Shown here piece by piece: positions 32,093 to 33,617 of a stretch of 33,617 nucleotides of DNA. The DNA lies in contig CAIQKM010000069.1 of NCBI GenBank assembly GCA_903872345.1, positions 1 to 33,617 on the forward strand. Reading direction: 5' to 3'. The stretch's first letter is position 1; each line of letters opens with the position of its first letter. The notes beneath the pieces were generated by a model. That model had not been told where the DNA came from. It saw only the letters and a program-made list of their open reading frames with translations, and did not search any database. Source of the stretch: an uncultured Verrucomicrobia subdivision 3 bacterium (GTDB taxonomy: Bacteria; Verrucomicrobiota; Verrucomicrobiia; Limisphaerales; UBA11358). The translations under genes and the position numbers were made by a program.

Positions 32093-33304
32093 TCAGATCA
32101 TATGGCAGAACATCGCATCGCGCAGCTTGGGTTCAAACCAGGTGCTCTTGGGCGGCATGATGCCGCCGGCGTCGGCGATGCTCATGAGATCTTCAATGCT
32201 GGTGGGGAACATGCTGAAGGCGCAGGCGTATTCGCCGCTGTTCACCAGCTTTTCCAGTTCCGCCGTGCCGCGAATGCCACCGACAAAGTTGATGCGCTTG
32301 CTCGTGCGCGGATCATCAATGCCAAACACCGGCGCGAGCACCTGCTTTTGCAGGATTGTCACGTCCAGCCGCTCAATCGGATCGCTGGTGGCGGTGAACT
32401 CGGGCTTAAAATGCAGGGTGTGCCACTGGCCTTGGAAATAGAAACCCAGCTCGTGCTTGGCCGTGGGGGTGGGCCGGCCGCGCTGGAAGGTAAATACAGT
32501 TTCCAGCTTTTTCAACAACTGTTCCGGGGTGTTGCCGTTGAGATCTTTCAGCACCCGGTTGTAGGGCAGAATCTGCATCTGGTTGTGCGGAAAAATCACC
32601 GCCAGAAACGTGCCGCTCTCGCCCGCGCCATGGCGTGACTGAAACACGCGCCCGGCCGCCGCGCTGCGATGATGGCCGTCGGCAATGTACAAATACGGAA
32701 TCTGCGCAAACTGGGATTCGATGAACCGGATTTCTTCCGCACTGGAAACGGTCCAAGAGGTGTGGCGCACGCCATCCTTGGCGGTGAAATCAACGGCGGG
32801 TGCTTCGGCAGTTTTGCGGGCGACAAAAGCATCCAGCTTTTCGGCCGCGCGATAGGTCAGAAACACCGGGCCGGTCTGGGAATTCAGGGTTTCAATGTGG
32901 CGCACGCGGTCGTCTTCTTTGTCGGGCCGGGTGAATTCGTGCTTCTTGATGATGTTGGCCAGATATTCCTCGCAGCTCGCCGCCGCCACCAACCCCACCT
33001 GGGCATGACTGCCCATGATCTGACGGTAGAGATAAAACGCCGGCTTGGCATCCTGTTGAAGCGCCGTCTGGCCGATCAGTTTCTGAAAGTTTTCCAGGCC
33101 TTTGGCGTAAACGGCCGGGGAATACAGATCAATGCCCGGGGCCAGATCAATCTCCGGCTTGCTGACATGCAGAAAGCTTAACGGATTGCCGGACGCCATG
33201 GCGCGGGCCTCTTCCGAGGACATCACGTCATAGGGCAGTTCGCAGATTTGAGCCGCGAGTTCGGATTTCGGCCGGAGCGCGGCAAAAGGTTTTAAGGTAG
33301 CCAT
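32093..33304 (-). CDS. DUF1015 family protein
   Basis: A 403-residue protein with the features of DUF1015: PFAALRPKSELAAQICELPYDV at the N-terminus, DDRVRHIETL in the middle, and the hallmark YIADGHHRSAAAGR at about 205-217. Members are widespread in anaerobic and environmental bacteria, often near serine or phosphonate metabolism genes, but the reaction is not settled. No signal peptide or membrane helix is seen, so it is cytosolic. I chose the ATG at 33304, where family similarity begins; an ATG at 33346 in frame adds 14 residues. It seems to be transcribed alone. Confidence 0.9.
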   Translation of the reverse strand: MATLKPFAALRPKSELAAQICELPYDVMSSEEARAMASGNPLSFLHVSKPEIDLAPGIDLYSPAVYAKGLENFQKLIGQTALQQDAKPAFYLYRQIMGSHAQVGLVAAASCEEYLANIIKKHEFTRPDKEDDRVRHIETLNSQTGPVFLTYRAAEKLDAFVARKTAEAPAVDFTAKDGVRHTSWTVSSAEEIRFIESQFAQIPYLYIADGHHRSAAAGRVFQSRHGAGESGTFLAVIFPHNQMQILPYNRVLKDLNGNTPEQLLKKLETVFTFQRGRPTPTAKHELGFYFQGQWHTLHFKPEFTATSDPIERLDVTILQKQVLAPVFGIDDPRTSKRINFVGGIRGTAELEKLVNSGEYACAFSMFPTSIEDLMSIADAGGIMPPKSTWFEPKLRDAMFCHMI

Positions 33305-33372
33305 AAAATGCCCGGAAAAGATAGGTGCGATTGAGTGCCGGTGCACGCCTAAATTGTGACCGCCTTTAGCTT

Positions 33373-33406
33373 AACGCAAAGGCGCAAAGACGCGAAGACG
33401 CAAAGG
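33373..33406. repeat. nine-base periodic repeat
   Basis: AACGCAAAGGCGCAAAGACG continues as CGAAGACGCAAAGG, about 3.5 units of a CGCAAAGRC-type nonamer. The same motif, diverged, lies at 8601-8631. It is upstream of the DUF1015 start and non-coding. Confidence 0.65.
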
Positions 33407-33548
33407 GGAACTATTTATTTGGTACGTCGCGCTTGAGGGTGTTACGAAAAGAGTTGCAATCAATTAATACAAAGCCGGATGTGCTGAAAAAACGGTGTTT
33501 TCTGTTTCTGCGAGACAGGTAGGGGTTTTTGGAGTAAACCATAGACCT

Positions 33549-33617
33549 ATGAAGCGACTTCCGCCGACGGGCACTGCGGGCTTGCTGGAGCGGCTATCCC
33601 CCTATATTCCTGATGAG
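33549..33617 (+). CDS. possible 5' end of a CDS, cut by the window edge
   Basis: An ATG at 33549 opens a frame of 23 codons without a stop (MKRLPPTGTAGLLERLSPY and on) that runs off the right edge. A GGAG at about 33531-33534 lies upstream, somewhat far (about 14 bases). Too little is present to name the product. Confidence 0.4.
   Translation, partial: MKRLPPTGTAGLLERLSPYIPDE

Overview
ORGANISM. The window is GC-rich (roughly 60%), densely coding DNA from a diderm bacterium, shown by BamD-like and LptE-like envelope-assembly genes. I infer Verrucomicrobiota, probably the Limisphaerales/Pedosphaera side. The grounds are pseudopilin-like (ALASAKRKAQ ... DNxxRLP ... ADGS) modules fused into other proteins, a bacterial deoxyhypusine-synthase-like gene, a MoxR/DUF58/transglutaminase operon, proteins with N-terminal zinc ribbons, weak Shine-Dalgarno sites and many short palindromic intergenic repeats. 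No rRNA, tRNA, CRISPR array, prophage or complete insertion sequence was seen. LAYOUT. 1-2.3 kb: a structured non-coding edge element, a small membrane protein (-), the deoxyhypusine-synthase-like enzyme (+) with a UUCG-loop terminator, and a HigBA-type toxin-antitoxin pair (-) whose antitoxin carries an obvious one-base deletion. 2.3-3.8 kb: two small membrane proteins (-) with integron-cassette-like boundary sequences, then a gene-poor stretch holding an orphan promoter and palindrome. 3.8-8.25 kb: operon MoxR ATPase > DUF58 protein > transglutaminase-like membrane protein (-). 8.25-9.19 kb: gene-free, filled with repeats. 9.19-16.0 kb: one 2268-residue envelope protein (-). It is built from two homologous ~820-residue halves around a membrane core with an embedded pseudopilin module. 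16.1-18.3 kb: divergent ECF sigma factor and a one-TM protein that carries the same pseudopilin module (+). 18.8-25.3 kb: YtrA-like GntR regulator > ABC ATPase > two very large paralogous permeases (-), under a promoter with a perfect palindrome across its -10 box. 25.4-28.0 kb: zinc-ribbon protein, BamD-like, LptE-like and a small secreted protein (+). 28.35-33.3 kb: Hanks-type Ser/Thr kinase (-), small hypotheticals (+), MFS exporter (-) and a DUF1015 protein (-). A CDS may begin at the right edge. HOW THE GENES RELATE. The most unusual unit is the divergent locus at 9.2-18.3 kb. The sigma factor's downstream partner has an anti-sigma-like layout (short cytoplasmic N-terminus, one TM, long outer domain). 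It shares the pseudopilin-derived module, just after a TM, with the giant protein across the divergent promoter region. I infer a sigma/anti-sigma-like envelope-signalling locus, with the giant protein as its partner or target. The GntR-ABC operon looks self-regulated. BamD-like and LptE-like genes form a translationally coupled outer-membrane biogenesis pair. The toxin-antitoxin pair and the small membrane-protein genes lie in a region that looks like a decayed integron cassette array.
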